Assembly: GCA_009792885.1 (NCBI GenBank)
Contig: WMCF01000006.1
Span: 992,001-1,056,000, forward strand
Reading direction: 5' to 3'
Origin: Eremophila alpestris peregrina
Lineage: Eukaryota > Chordata > Aves > Passeriformes > Alaudidae
Length of the DNA stretch: 64,000 nucleotides
Part shown: piece after piece, positions 1-13,454 of the stretch
Position numbering within the stretch: the first letter of the stretch is position 1
Layout of the letters: every line of letters begins with the position of its first letter
Made by a program: the position numbers and the translations under genes
The notes under the pieces: model-generated
Databases searched by the model: none
What the model was told of the DNA's origin: nothing
The model's input: the letters and a program-made list of their open reading frames with translations, nothing else

Positions 1-3000
1 AGAGAGACTGGTGAGGATAAAAGCTCTGCTAGCTTTGACACTCATGAAATGTGGAGATTTACTCATGCATCACTGAATCTGCAACTGGTGGGTTGCAGCA
101 TGAGAGCATGAAGTCTGAGGGCAGCTCTGCTTCTGGTGGTGGATTTTATGATTATTCTATAACAGCACTCAGTGATCAGGACATTTATACTGGCTAAATA
201 ATTAGATTTGTTTTGGATGCCAACAGAAGAGGCAGATGTGCAGACTTACACTAGGAAATAGAGTTAACCCTTCAGAGTCATTAGGGTTTGCCAAGAAAGT
301 TGACATCCCCATACCTCCATTCAGACTGAAGCTGATTAAGAAAGGAGAGGGCTCTGACACTGCAGCCATGAGAGAAGCAAAACATGAAATAGAAGAAAAA
401 TGATCCAAGGTGAAAAATGGCTCAGAGCCAGCACATATTTGCCATATTGAACTCTGGAACTAATTTAGCGTTTCTTAGGTAGGGAGACAGGATTGGAGGT
501 GATATTATCAACAGAATATATTATTTGTCTGGGATTTACAAATGACATCAGTGTGCACAGCATGGACTGGAAGATTGAGGCAGTGCCCTTAATTTAAAAT
601 AATTAGGGCTAGACACAAAAGGTGACACTGCAGCAAAAATATAAGCAAGTGGCCCAAAAGCACACATAATATTTGTAAAGTTTGATTTGGGTAAAGAAAA
701 GTGAAGCGGCAAAAGCTGTGCCAGAAATTATGATATTAGTACAGCAAAGAAGTAAAACAGCTAAAAGCTGGGCTGAGTAAAACTGATCTTACAATAGAGG
801 ATGTGATTATACAATTAGGGATGTGATTATCCAGGTAAATACCAGCTGGGAAAGAATCTGTTCTGCAAAAATGCTGAGCAAAAAAGTGGTGAAGCTCTCT
901 GTTTTGTTTACAGTGCAGCCACTGGAAGGGCAATAAACTGTCTGAGGACAGTCCATCAGACGGGACACAAACCTGTACAGACTAAAGCTGAAAAGCTTAA
1001 TTAACCCCATGTCAAAACTCTAGAAATGCTGCCATGGCCCTGGAACAATCCAAGCCATGGAGGATGGGATTCAGGATGCAAATAAAATACCTCAGTTAAG
1101 ACAGTAAATATTTGCTTAAGCTGTTGTTCAGACTTCTAGCAGAGCCCACAGAGGTTCAAAATTTAAATTGGTTACTGATATATAAGTACTTAGCCCTCTC
1201 CAGTTTCTTGTTTCTCATGAATGTCTCCAAAGCCCAGAGGAGATACAGCTTGGGCAGCATGTGTTTGCCTATTTGTGAATGTTTAATGCCACTGTAGGTC
1301 AATGGCTGATTTTGCTGAACTTCCTTTGGCCATTCCAATGAAGCATGGATTTCTAGTGGGACCCAGTCCTTTGTGGAATTTATCTGATATCACTAGAGCA
1401 CCTCAGATGGTATTAGTTATACATGGGGAGAGAAATTTATTCTGCCTCTAGCATCAGATCACAGTGTTGGGGAAAGAACTTGGGGCAAAATGGGAGCTCT
1501 GGTTTCCCTAGCTACCTCATAGAAAAATTCTGGTTCTTAGTATGACATAATAAAATATTTGATCTTGGTATGTCAGCCAGAAATGCTATTCTGTTTGAGT
1601 TACAGGACAGAGAGCTTTCATACTTTTCTCTAACATCTGAAAAATAATATGTAAATGCCATGTGCAGGTTTTAAAAATTCTGTGAAAAAAGTCCATGTTT
1701 CCATGCTGCCTTATGTAAGCTAATGTGTCATAGAAGTGGTCAAGAGTCTTTAATATTTTGGAAGATGGATGACTGGAGCAAAACAGGCTGGGGGTTGTAT
1801 GAATGATACCCTGTGAGAAATGGATTTGTAGAGTATTCTCAAAGCCTGACTGAAATCTCACATAGTCTTGTACATCTGTGTGCAAACTCTGAGATAAGGT
1901 GTGCTGACTTAGAAAGGCCATGGAATAGAGAAGACATTGTTGAGAGGGAGATTGAACTGGAAACAAGTTGCAAACAGACCAGATATTTTTGAGAATTAGA
2001 CCTGTGAGAGATGCATTTTAGCAAGACCATGTGTGGTAAAATAATAGGTGATTAATGTTAGAAGTATTAACAGCAGTGTGGCTAATAGGCTGGAAAGCAT
2101 TTATAATGTACTGTAACCAAGAAATAGGTTGGCTTCTGATAGAATGGTGTTGAGTTTTATATCTCTTGTGTCTCACCTTTTTACAAGATTGATAATGGAA
2201 TGAAATCTTTTTAAAATGCCTCTCAGTTGCCCCATCTCTGTAAAGCTGGGTTTTTCCAACAATACTTGTCCACCAAAAATAAATTTTAAAAATTTGACTA
2301 GATTCATCCTTCCTGGTGCAGCCATACCATAAAACACACCTGGACAGAGCCCTGTCTGTGAAGGAAGATGCAGGACATGTTGCCTATCTCTCTTCACATC
2401 ATGTTGTCTCTGCATCTCTCTTTGCCCCAATCCCTAAATAAGCACATGGTCTCTGTTGGAGGGAGACAGAAGGGAGTCAGTGCAGGGGAGAAAAGGGGTG
2501 CCAGCAGAGGTGTCCCAAATGAGAGGTTTGTCCTGGCTGTCCCTGAGGACCAGCTGGACAATGGCTGACATGGAGGGAACCACTGTCCATTGCCAATGTC
2601 TACTCCCAGCGAAGGGAATGTGCTGACACTGCTGCACAAAATCCTGTCAATGCCAACTGAAGGATTTCTTCTGCATCATGGATGTGCTCTAGCTGAAGTC
2701 ATGGCAGTACTTAAATGCTACTCTGCTGATGAATGCAGTTTCATCAGGATCATTAAGTAATTAGTTTTACATATTAAAAACATAATTTAATGTGAGACAA
2801 AAATGTTTTGCATTGCTTAGACAGCATACCTGCAGTTATTTCAATGAAAAATCCAGGTGTTACAAATTACCAGCTTAGAGAATTTGGGACAGTGAAAGAG
2901 TGGCATTCATTCTTAATTAAACTAATCTTTCTGTTGAAGATTAGTATTGGTCTGTCAGACTACAGATTCCATTTTAACTACAAATTGTAAACTACTAGGC

Positions 3001-4875
3001 ATTGTTTTAACGTAGCAAGTGAAACAATATCAATAAAAGTCCTAGAAAAGAGAAAGTTTGTGAAAAACACTAAATACAAAAGAAGTTACTGTCTTGATCC
3101 AGATAATGTTTTTGAACCCAGACATACACATCACTGATGCAGGTGACTACACAGGAGGCATGGCACTGGGAATAGAGATGATGCAACAGAATCTCATGGA
3201 TCTTGACCTCTGAGTATAAAATCTTATAAATATTGCCAATCCAGGAAACCTCATTTTCAGCTGAGTTGCAGCTGACCTGGGCGTCTTCACAGTCTTGCCT
3301 GTGTTGGTTTAAAAAAGATTCTATTAATCTCCAAAGCAAGACCCAGTGATGTGAGTTCAAAAATAAGCAAAAACTAACCAAAACATCTGTGCTTTCATTT
3401 TAAATAATGAAAATTACTCAGATCTCCATGTAAGAAGATTGTACTTATGGACAAATTAAATTCCCGTGATTTAATGGAGGAAGAATGATTTTTACACTTT
3501 TAAAAACATATTTTTCTTTATGGTTCTGTCTCTCTATGAAAACTGTAGTTCAGATCTAGATATTTTTCTCTTGCTCTCAAAATGCCAATTAGTCTTTTCC
3601 CCATTGGAGCTGGCATAGTGGTAGTAGTAATTCTCCTTTTGTGAAATCTGTATTCTGCTCTCTGTTACTTCAGAATTTATTGTAAGCTACACTATTGCTA
3701 CTCCTTCAGTTAAAACACCCCTTTTTTTCCATGACATGGCTTTTAGGCCATGGATCTGTCATGTCACTTCACTCACTTAGAGTTTTTGATATGAAATCTG
3801 GGTATTTTCAATGCTCTTTTCTTTGGATAGCTGAAATGAACAGCTTTTGGCAAATTCCTGTAATTCAGTCTATAAACTTGCCTTAGTTAAATTTTGCTGT
3901 AAGTAATGAACAAGATGGCAATTAACTGAATTTGTCAGTTTCAGTTAATTTAGGTAGTTATAAAATACGGTTATCAAAATTTGAACTTTACAAGTCTAAA
4001 AAGAGCTGTCATAAAAGTTGATTATGATAGAACAGCGACTTGTAAGATCATCACATATTTATTTACAATTGCGAGTATATTAAAAAGCAAATTTATCCAG
4101 GTATTAGTGCCATCTGATATTTAAATAGTATAAACATTTTTATTTGCTTCAAAATTGACAATATAATATGTTTCATGGAAGTGTGTAAAGAGGCAGTGCT
4201 CCATATCATAATCAGTTATTCCAACTCAATTTCCTAGGCAGCGTAGAGGTCTGGAGCCATATTATTAGCAAAGTTTTCCTACCAAAGATGAATCTTTCCA
4301 GAATAACAAGAACTTTTCTAGCCTTCTGCTACTGGAATCAATAGTCATGAACATGAAAAGCAATTTTGTCCTCTTTTATATAAATCATTTATCAGTTTCT
4401 TCTCTGAACTATCCCTAGTGTTCAAGTGCTTTTCCTTAGACTGCAGTTTCCAAAGTTTAGCACAGTATTAGAGCAAAACATTTACCAGTATGGTGCAGAG
4501 ATTAAGGACTTCTTCTTGTGTCTTGCAGGCCATGTTCTAATACGTACACATTTTTAACAATTAAGATGGTCATAACTGATTTCCAGCTTGTGATGTCCCT
4601 AGAGATTTTAGGAAAATATTTCTAATTAATTCTTTCTATAGACACTTGAAAAATCCAATATCCTGAAATAAATACCTAGTAGTTATTCTTGTCAAATTTT
4701 GTCCTTGTTTTACAGAACCCTCCACAAGAGTTTATTTTGCATTTCAATTCTGTTTCCAAGACAGTCTATCTTTCTGAGCCTCTTGTTACCTGCAAATTTA
4801 ATAGCACGTACTTTCTGTTTAGTGTTCCAGGTGGTACAGGGGGTTACTGAAGAGTGGTGAATCCAGTGCATGTCG
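1..4875. other. Non-coding sequence, nothing identified
   Basis: AT-rich sequence with only short chance open frames. The longest (minus strand, 1586-1966) has no recognisable domain. The 2440-2640 part is locally more GC-rich and open on both strands, but I can match it to no gene or repeat. Confidence 0.6.
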
Positions 4876-5150
4876 CAGAATCCCAGAATGGTTTGGGCTG
4901 GAATGGACCTTAGAGGTCATTCAGCTCCCACCCTCCTGCCATGGGCAGTGACACCTTCCATGAGATCAGGCTGCTCAAAGCCCCATCTTAACCTGGCCTT
5001 GAACACTTTTGGGGACAGAGCATCCACAGCTTCTCTGGGCTACCTGTGCCAGTGCTTCACCACCCTCCAAAGAAAGAATTTCTTCCTGTTATCTAAACCT
5101 ACCCTTTCCTCGTGTACAGCCCTTACCGCTTGTGCTGTCACTACATCCCT
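4876..5150 (-). mobile_element. CR1 LINE fragment (3' end, truncated)
   Basis: The plus strand reads AGAATGGTTTGGGCTGGAA, then TGCCATGGGCAGTGACACCTTCCA, GCTGCTCAAAGCCCCATC, CTGGCCTTGAACACTT, CATCCACAGCTTCTCTGGGC and AAGAATTTCTTCCT. This is the reverse complement of the CR1 3' region, so the element lies on the minus strand with its 3' end at the low coordinate. It is 5'-truncated, as most avian CR1 copies are, and has no coding capacity left. Segments are quoted separately. Recognition is from memory of the family consensus. Confidence 0.9.
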
Positions 5151-5700
5151 CTGAATAGTTCAACCTTCCATTTTGATAATCAACAAAAAATTGCTATCTG
5201 AATGAGGTTTTCTAACTAATGCTCTATCCAGCCTATGGTAGTTGTATCATGTTTTAGGAAAGTGAAGCCTAATCCATTGTTTTGCCTATAAAATACTATG
5301 TCATACTCGACAAGCACACAAATGGCTTGTGCCAAAACAAGGGCTTCTGCCTGTCATGCAGTCGTGGAAAAAGCTATGCTGGATTGAGACAATTTGTTCA
5401 TAACAAGTTTGTGTCAGAATGTCTTAATTTAAGATCTTAGTTAATTATTTTTGGCAGAATTTCTATGGTAAACGAAGTGGATTGGTTTGTAAATACTTGA
5501 CCCCTTTTTTTTAAGGAGTGTTTGCCTCCTTTCTTTATTCTTCAATAGGGCAGGCAATCCTCTGATACTGCTTTACTCAGATCTAAGTATCTTAAGCTGG
5601 CATTTACCAGGCATGCTCCCCCTCTACTCTGTCCATTTTAAACTGTCGTTTTAGAATGAAAAATGAATGTGGGAAAACATCACCTGCAATTTACCATATG

Positions 5701-5720
5701 CTGTCTGTCTGTCTGTCTGT
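5701..5720 (+). repeat. CTGT tetranucleotide microsatellite, 5 copies
   Basis: Five perfect CTGT units in tandem in non-coding DNA. Confidence 0.95.
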
Positions 5721-5890
5721 AGCCTTTGTCAGGATATGGAACATGTGCAGCAATAGTGGTAGCTATAGGTAGTGTAGAGATAAATGGGTTCTGCATTCAG
5801 TTACTTTTCCTGCCATGTTCTGTGGGTTGAAACATGCATTAGGATGTGTTGCTCTAGGATCTACACTTCCTTCCAAACTCCATTATTCTT

Positions 5891-6007
5891 AAAAAAACCC
5901 AACCAAACAAACAAAACCAAAAACAAACAAAAAAAACCCCCTCAAAACCAAACCTAAACAAAACAAAACCCCACAATCCACCACACCAAAAGAAAAGAAA
6001 AAAGAAG
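5891..6007 (+). repeat. A/C-rich low-complexity tract
   Basis: About 115 bases made almost only of A and C, with repeated AAACA and AAAACC words. Its complement resembles the G/T-rich tract 350 bases downstream at 6351-6476. Confidence 0.9.
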
Positions 6008-6350
6008 ACTGAAGGAGAATGTTGCATTTTGCACTGCAAGGACAATATTGCCTTTCAAGTGCCAGCTGGATTCCTTTCTGAATTAGGAAGTCTTTAATGT
6101 AATTGCCTGAAACACCCTAATCTAACTTCAAATTCCTTACTGAGATTGTGAGAAGGTAATTAGAAAGTAGTTTGATTTTATTTATTTAATGTGCTAAATT
6201 CACTATTCCCTGTTCCAATAAGATTATGTTCAATTAAAATACAATTACTTCTAGATTTCCTCAAACAAATGACTGCACAAGGGAAACTTTTTCATGCTTG
6301 GGGAATCTTTCTTGTTCCCATTCACCCTCTTCTATCAGAGTAGTGGAATT

Positions 6351-6476
6351 TTGTTGGTTTTTGTTTGGTTTTGGTTTTGTTTTGTTTTGTTGTTGTAGAG
6401 GTGGTTGGGGTTTTTTTGGGGGGGGGGATGTTTTATTTTCTTTTTTTTTTTTCTTTCTTTTTATTTCTTTTTTTTA
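6351..6476 (+). repeat. G/T-rich then T-rich low-complexity tract
   Basis: Repeated TTTTG and TTTGG words lead into a run of ten G at 6418-6427, then a T-rich stretch with C interruptions. It is approximately complementary to the A/C-rich tract at 5891-6007, so the two could pair as imperfect inverted arms. Confidence 0.9.
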
Positions 6477-9400
6477 AACTAGGATTTGTCTGGTTGGGGG
6501 TTTGTAATGGAGATAAATTAGTGAGTAACATCAGCTGGTAGAAGTAGACATGGGAGTTACCAAAGAGGGCTTTAAACACTTAGAGGATTTTCTGCAGAAA
6601 TACGTAGATATATCTTTCCCTCTTGGCATCTCTGTCTTCAGCCTCCCTTCCATTCACCTTCTTGATTTCAGTATCCTTTCACAGTCTTTTAGGCTTTAAT
6701 TTATTACATTCCCACCAAAGTAAATTTTTATTCTTGTTGCTGTAAGGTACGGCCAAAAAATGAGGCTTTCACTAATAATAAGTGAAAAGCTATGGCAAGT
6801 CAAATAAAATCAGTAAAAGCCAGCAGCCAGGTCATGAAGATCTGTGAACTTTGTGGAAAGAATTGTAGTGTTTTTTCTCTCACCAGACTGTGTATCTCTT
6901 CTTCTGGAAGTCCTTCAGTTAAAGCACTAGAAGTTCAAGCACTGGCAGCTCTGTAAAATACGTGCTGACCAAATTTCATTGTTAATTTGGGACATTAGGT
7001 TCATCTTGCAAACAATACTTTTACATGCCATATTTTCCATTTTCAACACTCTCAAAATTATAAAATCATCCTTAATATGAAGAATGTGTTCTCCAGAAAC
7101 AACTGGAGTCACATGTAGATTTGGGCTATCACTGGGAAAAAAAAAAAAGGAAAAAAGTCTGGAGAGGAATTACTTAAATATTGGAACAAAGAATGCAATT
7201 TTCACAGGCTAACTGTAGCCAGGTGACCTTTAGCAGGCTGGTGCTCTACTAGGTTTGAAAACCAGGAGGGAGTGTAGCAGCTGTTCAAAAGCCAACATTC
7301 AAATACGTGAAACAACCTGTTCACTGAATATGAGCACTGCCTGTCTTTTTCTTCCACATCACTGGTCTTATGTACAGAAAGCATGACGTTCTCTGGTAAT
7401 GAAAAATATTTCTGACCTTTGAAGATCTGTCATCAAAGGCCTAAAATAGCCAAAACATGCTGGTCTTCCTCTAAAAGACACCTAAAAAAGGCTGATTTGT
7501 ATAGCCAAACATCAGAATATATCTAAGTGTAGAAAAGTCCATATTGCACATTTTTTTAACATCCTTCCAAAAAATTATATTAGAAACAACCAGGTAAGTT
7601 CATCATATCTCATGTATTTTATGTGAAGAGACTAGACAAAGGGAAAGACAGATATCCTGATGAGACCAGTCTTCATTTGGGTGTGCACATGAACAATCAG
7701 CTTGTGTTGGATGAGTATGGGTGTGTGTGGTGATCAATACTGGCATTTGTAAAGTTAAGTAATGGGAAAGCCTAGAAGATTTTTATTCTTTTTCACATGC
7801 TCTTGCAAAACTCTCTGTGAAGCTTTCAGTGTATCATGACCAGCTCATGAAGCACCAGACATACCTCAGTTAATCTTGGAATATCTCTATTTATTAAAGG
7901 AAACATCAAAGCAGCATTCATGAGCTTTAAATACTTTCACTTCCTAACAGCATAAGGAGTGCCCCTGAAAAGTTGTAGTTTCATTTAAAAAGTACAGCAA
8001 AAAATGTTTTGTTTCTTTGCTTTTAGAGGGAAGTTTTATTTTGAGGAAAGTAAAATTTCTTGTTGAATGGGGATGGAATGGACTTCTTGGAAAGCTGGAG
8101 ACCTAAAGGAACAGTTTCACAACTTCTTAAATGTCAAGTTGGAGAAACATGTTGTCCTGGGCTCCATTCTCTCCCTTTCCATTACTGATCAATGAACCTA
8201 AACAGGCACAAATCCCAGGGAGCACTTCAGAGCCCCAAACATCTGTGACAAGTGCAATATGAGATGATGCTTTATTGAGCTTCCCATTGCCATTTTTAGG
8301 TCAGATGTGGTTTATTACCAAATACGTCTTCCTCATACAGATGTCTCAGACACATCAGTTTGCTGCCCACAGTGACTCAGTTATCAGGACTTCTGTTTCT
8401 CTGTGGAAACACTTTGACTGCTACAGTCCAGCACTGTATTTTTTCTGTCATTATTATAAAGATCAGTGACTTACCTTCCACCTTTATCTGATTTAGACAA
8501 TTAGATCTCTTAACTGTCAAGTTTTATTTCAGTTTCTGTGCTTCAGTAAAGATTCATTAATTTTTCTAGTCATGATTTGGATGTTACAGAGCAATATTTG
8601 TTGCAAGGCAATCACCTCCTTATGTTGAAATATTAGTGCTGTTTGATTTTAATAATTTACACATAAAAAGCAGCAAGTGTTTTTATAATAAGGAAAGAAA
8701 AATTATTGAAAAACATATATAACAGCTCCTATATTTTTGGTATATTTTAATGGATTTTATTTGAGCCTACATCCTTTGAAGAGGACACCTATGTAAACTT
8801 GAATCCTTGTAAGCGCTGTCTTTTCTTTGTCCTTCTCTGCAATTTTTGTGATGGAGATGATTGCTGTATCATCCCATAAGAAGTTTAATAACTGAGCTTC
8901 CTATACAACTATAACAACTATTAGGCTATGTCAGGTTAATCTTCTTGAAGTAATTTAATAAAAAATGCCCCAGTGAAATGAACTGTAATAGAAAACCAAA
9001 GCAGGGAAGTAGTCAGTAGCCTTGTCCAATAAATAGAACCAAGAAATGCATTTGCTCAAAATATATAATTCAGATTCATAGCTGATGCATAAAGTACATG
9101 TGAAAATTTAAAATATGTTTTAATTTATGCACGTTTGAGGTGTGAGACTAAATTATCCAGAAAATATTTCTCTCAGGTTATCCAGCCCTGTTAATACTCC
9201 AATATGAGAATTATCTCATCTGATAACATTTAAAAACTTTTAAAAGATAAAGAGGCTGCCTCTCTTGTTATTAACTTGCAACCCAAAAGAACAGTTCATA
9301 ACCCAAAAGATTATAGTAATAACCACTTTCAAGTAGGGTAAGTTAATGAATAACTCAAACATAAATGCTCTATGATGAAAACAATTGAGGTTGCTAAGAG

Positions 9401-12400
9401 ACAAAAATACCATGAAAAGTAAATCACTACTTTTAACATCAGTTTATTCAAGCAATGAAGTCGTGTGTATTCTTGTATCACTATCTCATACATGCATACC
9501 CAAGTCTGAGATTACACCCTGAGAATTTACAATTCAAGTGCATATATTCATAATAACAGTGTTCTTTCACAAAAGTATTTCACAGCTTGAGAAAAGGCCA
9601 GGGTTTCAGTAATAAGAATTCATGTTCTCCATAGATCCCCAGCATATTTCTCTGATTATGAATCAAAATGATGGACAATTTAACCAGTAAAAAAGTTAAT
9701 AAATCCTTGTGCCTTATGCCTGAGAAGTAATTGTCAATTATACAACACTATTTTTTCTCAAAGAGGGAAACATTTTCTTTCAGTCTGTAGCATTGCTATG
9801 ACACAGAACCATGTTTGAAAGGCTGTAAATGAAACGAAGACCTAGTGAAAAACAATTGATGAATTAAAAAAAAGAATCATAAATTTTTGGTAACGTATTA
9901 AAAAACATAAAACATCCAGGAGAAGAAAACTGCCACAGTATTCTCTGCTCATTTAACTTTAATGTGAATTCTTGTGTGCTAAGCATTGACACAGAAAATC
10001 ACTGCTACAGTAGCTTCAGGCAGAGGTCAGTTCAGATGCTCCCTAAAGGGGCTGCCACTGAACACACCTTGGAGCTCTTCTACAGCCCCTAATCATTAAG
10101 AGCATCTCACAGTGTTTATTGCACTGTCTCTCACAGGCGTTCTCATTTATGGGATGGGGAAATGGTAGGGCATTTAATTTTTCTGGTGCTGGTACAATCA
10201 GATGTTTGGGTGTCTCACTGCTGCACTGGAATGCCCCATCCCTGCCTGTGTGCTGGGTGTCACCCATGAAGTGCCTGGGAAGGAAGGATGATGTCCCAAA
10301 GCAGGGAGTGCCCAAAGATGAGAGCAGCTAGAGCAGAGTGCTGGGTGGGAAGCCAGCTCAGATCAGCCTGTGGAGAAACATTGAAAACAGGATATATGAT
10401 AAATGCCATTTCTCTCCAGGGCTGAGATGCCTCATGCAGGGTGGCATATAAGTACTTCTTTCCACTTGTGACTCTCACCTCTGTATCCTACAACAGGGAT
10501 GACACCTTTATTTCTAAAGCAGAATCAGGAGCAGTTTCTTCTTTTAGACCTGAATCTTTAGTCTTATGCTGCTGGTTTTGAGCAGTAGCTTAGCACTTGC
10601 TCAGAATATGGCATCCCCACATTTAATTCCCTCTTGTACTCAAGTGAATTCAGGCCTCTTTTTTCTCTAAAAACACCCTAGCTTTAAATTATTCTTGGGT
10701 TATGATATTCTCCACCTCTCTGGGAGTTGTACTTGCTGAGTAGCGATTCCCAATGGGAGATGGAGTAAATTTCAGTTTCTGCCCTCTCAGTGGGGTGTGA
10801 GGAGCAGAGCTGCAACTGCTCCTTGGCCCAGAGCCCACAGAATTAAATGGCAGGAAGAGCATGCCCTGTAATTCTATAAACTGCAATTCACCTACACAAT
10901 CTTTCAGCTTTGGTGTATCGCTAATTGCAATCCTCCACAAACGGAATTACACGTCATTATGGGTCATTATATTTTACCAAGGCAGCAGAAATTTCTGTGA
11001 GTTACAGTTTTGAACACCTTTGTGTGGTGCAGCGCTGATCACAGCGTCCCACACAGCCTGGCCATGTGAAGTGCAGGAAAATTGGCTATAACAGAGCCAG
11101 GAGATAATTTTAGACCTTTGACTTGTATGCATGGGCTGGGACCCCAGAGCCCCTTTGCAGTAAAGGCAGCCTTGGAGAGCAATTGAGAACAGCCGTGCTG
11201 GGAGCCTCCTCCACTCCCACGTGGGCTCCCACCTTAAGCACAAAGTTAAATGCCTCAAGGAAGGAGGGAGAATGTTGCCATTTTCATTAAGCTTATTAGA
11301 AATGAAAAAAAGGCCAAATCATCATGTGCTGATGCCCTAGCAACCTTTTAATGTAGTGCCCTTGCCATAACAGCAGAGAATTTAATCCCATAAGATTCCT
11401 CCCACTGTTTGACGAGAGAAAGGTTAGAAGAGAACAGAAGAGAACAAATATCCTGAGATAACAAAATCTTCAGGATTTTTCAATGGATTATTCCTCAAAT
11501 AGTGAAAAGCTACATGGAAAGCCTGAAGTTAAATATTTCGAATCTCCATTTTGATGGTGGAAATTAACCCCTTCGTGAAAAGCACAACCCAGGATTCACT
11601 TTGGCTCCTCAGTGTGAGGCTCAGCCACAGGACTCATAACTCCAGCAGCAACTTAGCTGCTTTTTGAGACACAAGGTGTGTTTATGAAGTGTTGAGTGGC
11701 TGTTGATGCCACTCATGGTCACAGGTTTGTTAACTTCTCTCAGTAACTCACTCAAGAGTTGAGGTATTTCGACTACCTTCACTTGAAATCTCTGTGGACA
11801 AAGGAGCACATAAACCACTTTTTAATTCTACAGTTTCATTTCAATACAACTGGATGCAAAATTACATGCATGGACCTTTACTGAAGCTTTAGAATAGGGC
11901 TTTTGAAACTATGTATAGTAATGCTACAAGGCAACTTGAGCTAACAGTAAATATGTTAGTGGGAAACTGGAAGCTATGTGCCCATCCTGGCAGGGTCTCC
12001 TGGGACCCAGAACTAATCAACTTAGCTCAACTGATGAGTAGGTGATTTTCCTATAGAAAGTCCAAATGGGATTTCAGATCTTCATTCATATTGGTCTCCT
12101 AAAGGATCTCATCATTTATGGGATATTTATGCTATGCAGCTTCTGTTAAAGGTGCTATAGATTATGTTCTGTCATCAAGATTTCTGGTTGTTCTTCAGCC
12201 AACTTTTTGAAATAGAGCTGTGGAAATGCAGAGGTTTGTTCAGAATATCTTATTTGAGATGCTGTAACACTTCAGTTTATAGCAGCAATTTTAGCAAATA
12301 TTCTTGTTTTGAGGAGAGCAAGGCAACCAGTTTAGGAAAAGCATGCATATATAAGAAATAAAAAATAAATTCTTCCCATCTATTGTTAAAATGGATAAAA

Positions 12401-13429
12401 AGCATGTAATATTTCTCCTCACATGGAATTAAAAGACATTAAATTAGTGAGTGCAAAAGGAAGAATGACTACCATTGTAATACATTCACAACTGCTTTGG
12501 CAAAACTTTTGCATTACTTGCAGTTTCATTTGACTTTAAAATATTACAGTTGTCTCATGCTCACAATTGGATTTATACCTTTGGTTGTTTAGATTTGAAC
12601 AAGAAAATTCAGACACGTTTTGAAATTGCTGTTCACTGGTGTCAGATCCTGTAAAGCAGATTTGTGGCTGAGCCCTGAAGAACTGCAGGCAGATTAAATG
12701 ACAACCATTTAACTTGATTTTGCTAACAATCAGGAAAGCATTAATTATTAAATTCTGAATAGTCATCTAGTCCTGTTGTCATATTATCCTGCTTCAGGCC
12801 GGAAGAATTTTTTTCTCTATGCAACTATTTCCTTAGGTCTTTGTCAGAATGTTTTAATGAAGTATCCCTGCCAGAGGCACAAGGTGGGCATTCCCAGCTC
12901 TCTCAGATCAGCTGCCCCTTTCTGGCAGGGTGGAGCTTGCCATATTCTCTGTAGAACAGGGCAGCATCTTCAAAGAGATGGAGGACAAATCATGTGTTCT
13001 TGGAAGAATGCAACATTTGTGTTTAAGATGGAATTAAGTTTTAAAATAGTGTTAAAATATTCTCTCTTCATTCCAACTGTATTTCAGCTCTTGGTTTTTT
13101 TTTTTGTTTTTCTCCTTTTCATTTGGATATGAACTAAAGAGGCATTAATCATACAGCTGTACATTTTAAGTGACTTGTACATTTTACAATTTTATGTGCA
13201 CATAACAACACTGAGGATAAACACTTGTGTCTCAAATTCTTTCTAAACATTATATCATACTCTTCCTAAAGGCCAGTCAAGGAAAATAATCCAGAATTTG
13301 GATATTAAATTTCCAGTAATAAATTATTACAAATATCCCTGGGTTTGCAGATGCAATTCATGAAATCCCTGGAAATTAATTAATCCCACTCACTCTGGGT
13401 TGCACAATTAGCCCAAATGGAATTCTGCC

Positions 13430-13454
13430 TTTTTTTTTTTTTTTTTTTTTTTTT
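13430..13454 (+). repeat. Run of 25 T
   Basis: Uninterrupted T homopolymer in non-coding sequence. No identifiable retroelement body was seen next to it on either side. Confidence 0.95.

Noticed and set aside
2440..2640. Possible exon in a GC-richer stretch
   Set aside because: The frames on both strands are short and lack convincing splice sites or a recognisable protein.
4870..5154. Open frame of 94 codons
   Set aside because: It is the antisense reading of a CR1 3' fragment, so not a gene.
10040..11260. Overlapping frames of 70-94 codons suggesting an exon cluster
   Set aside because: Frames occur on both strands with no domain, conserved motif or consistent splice structure.
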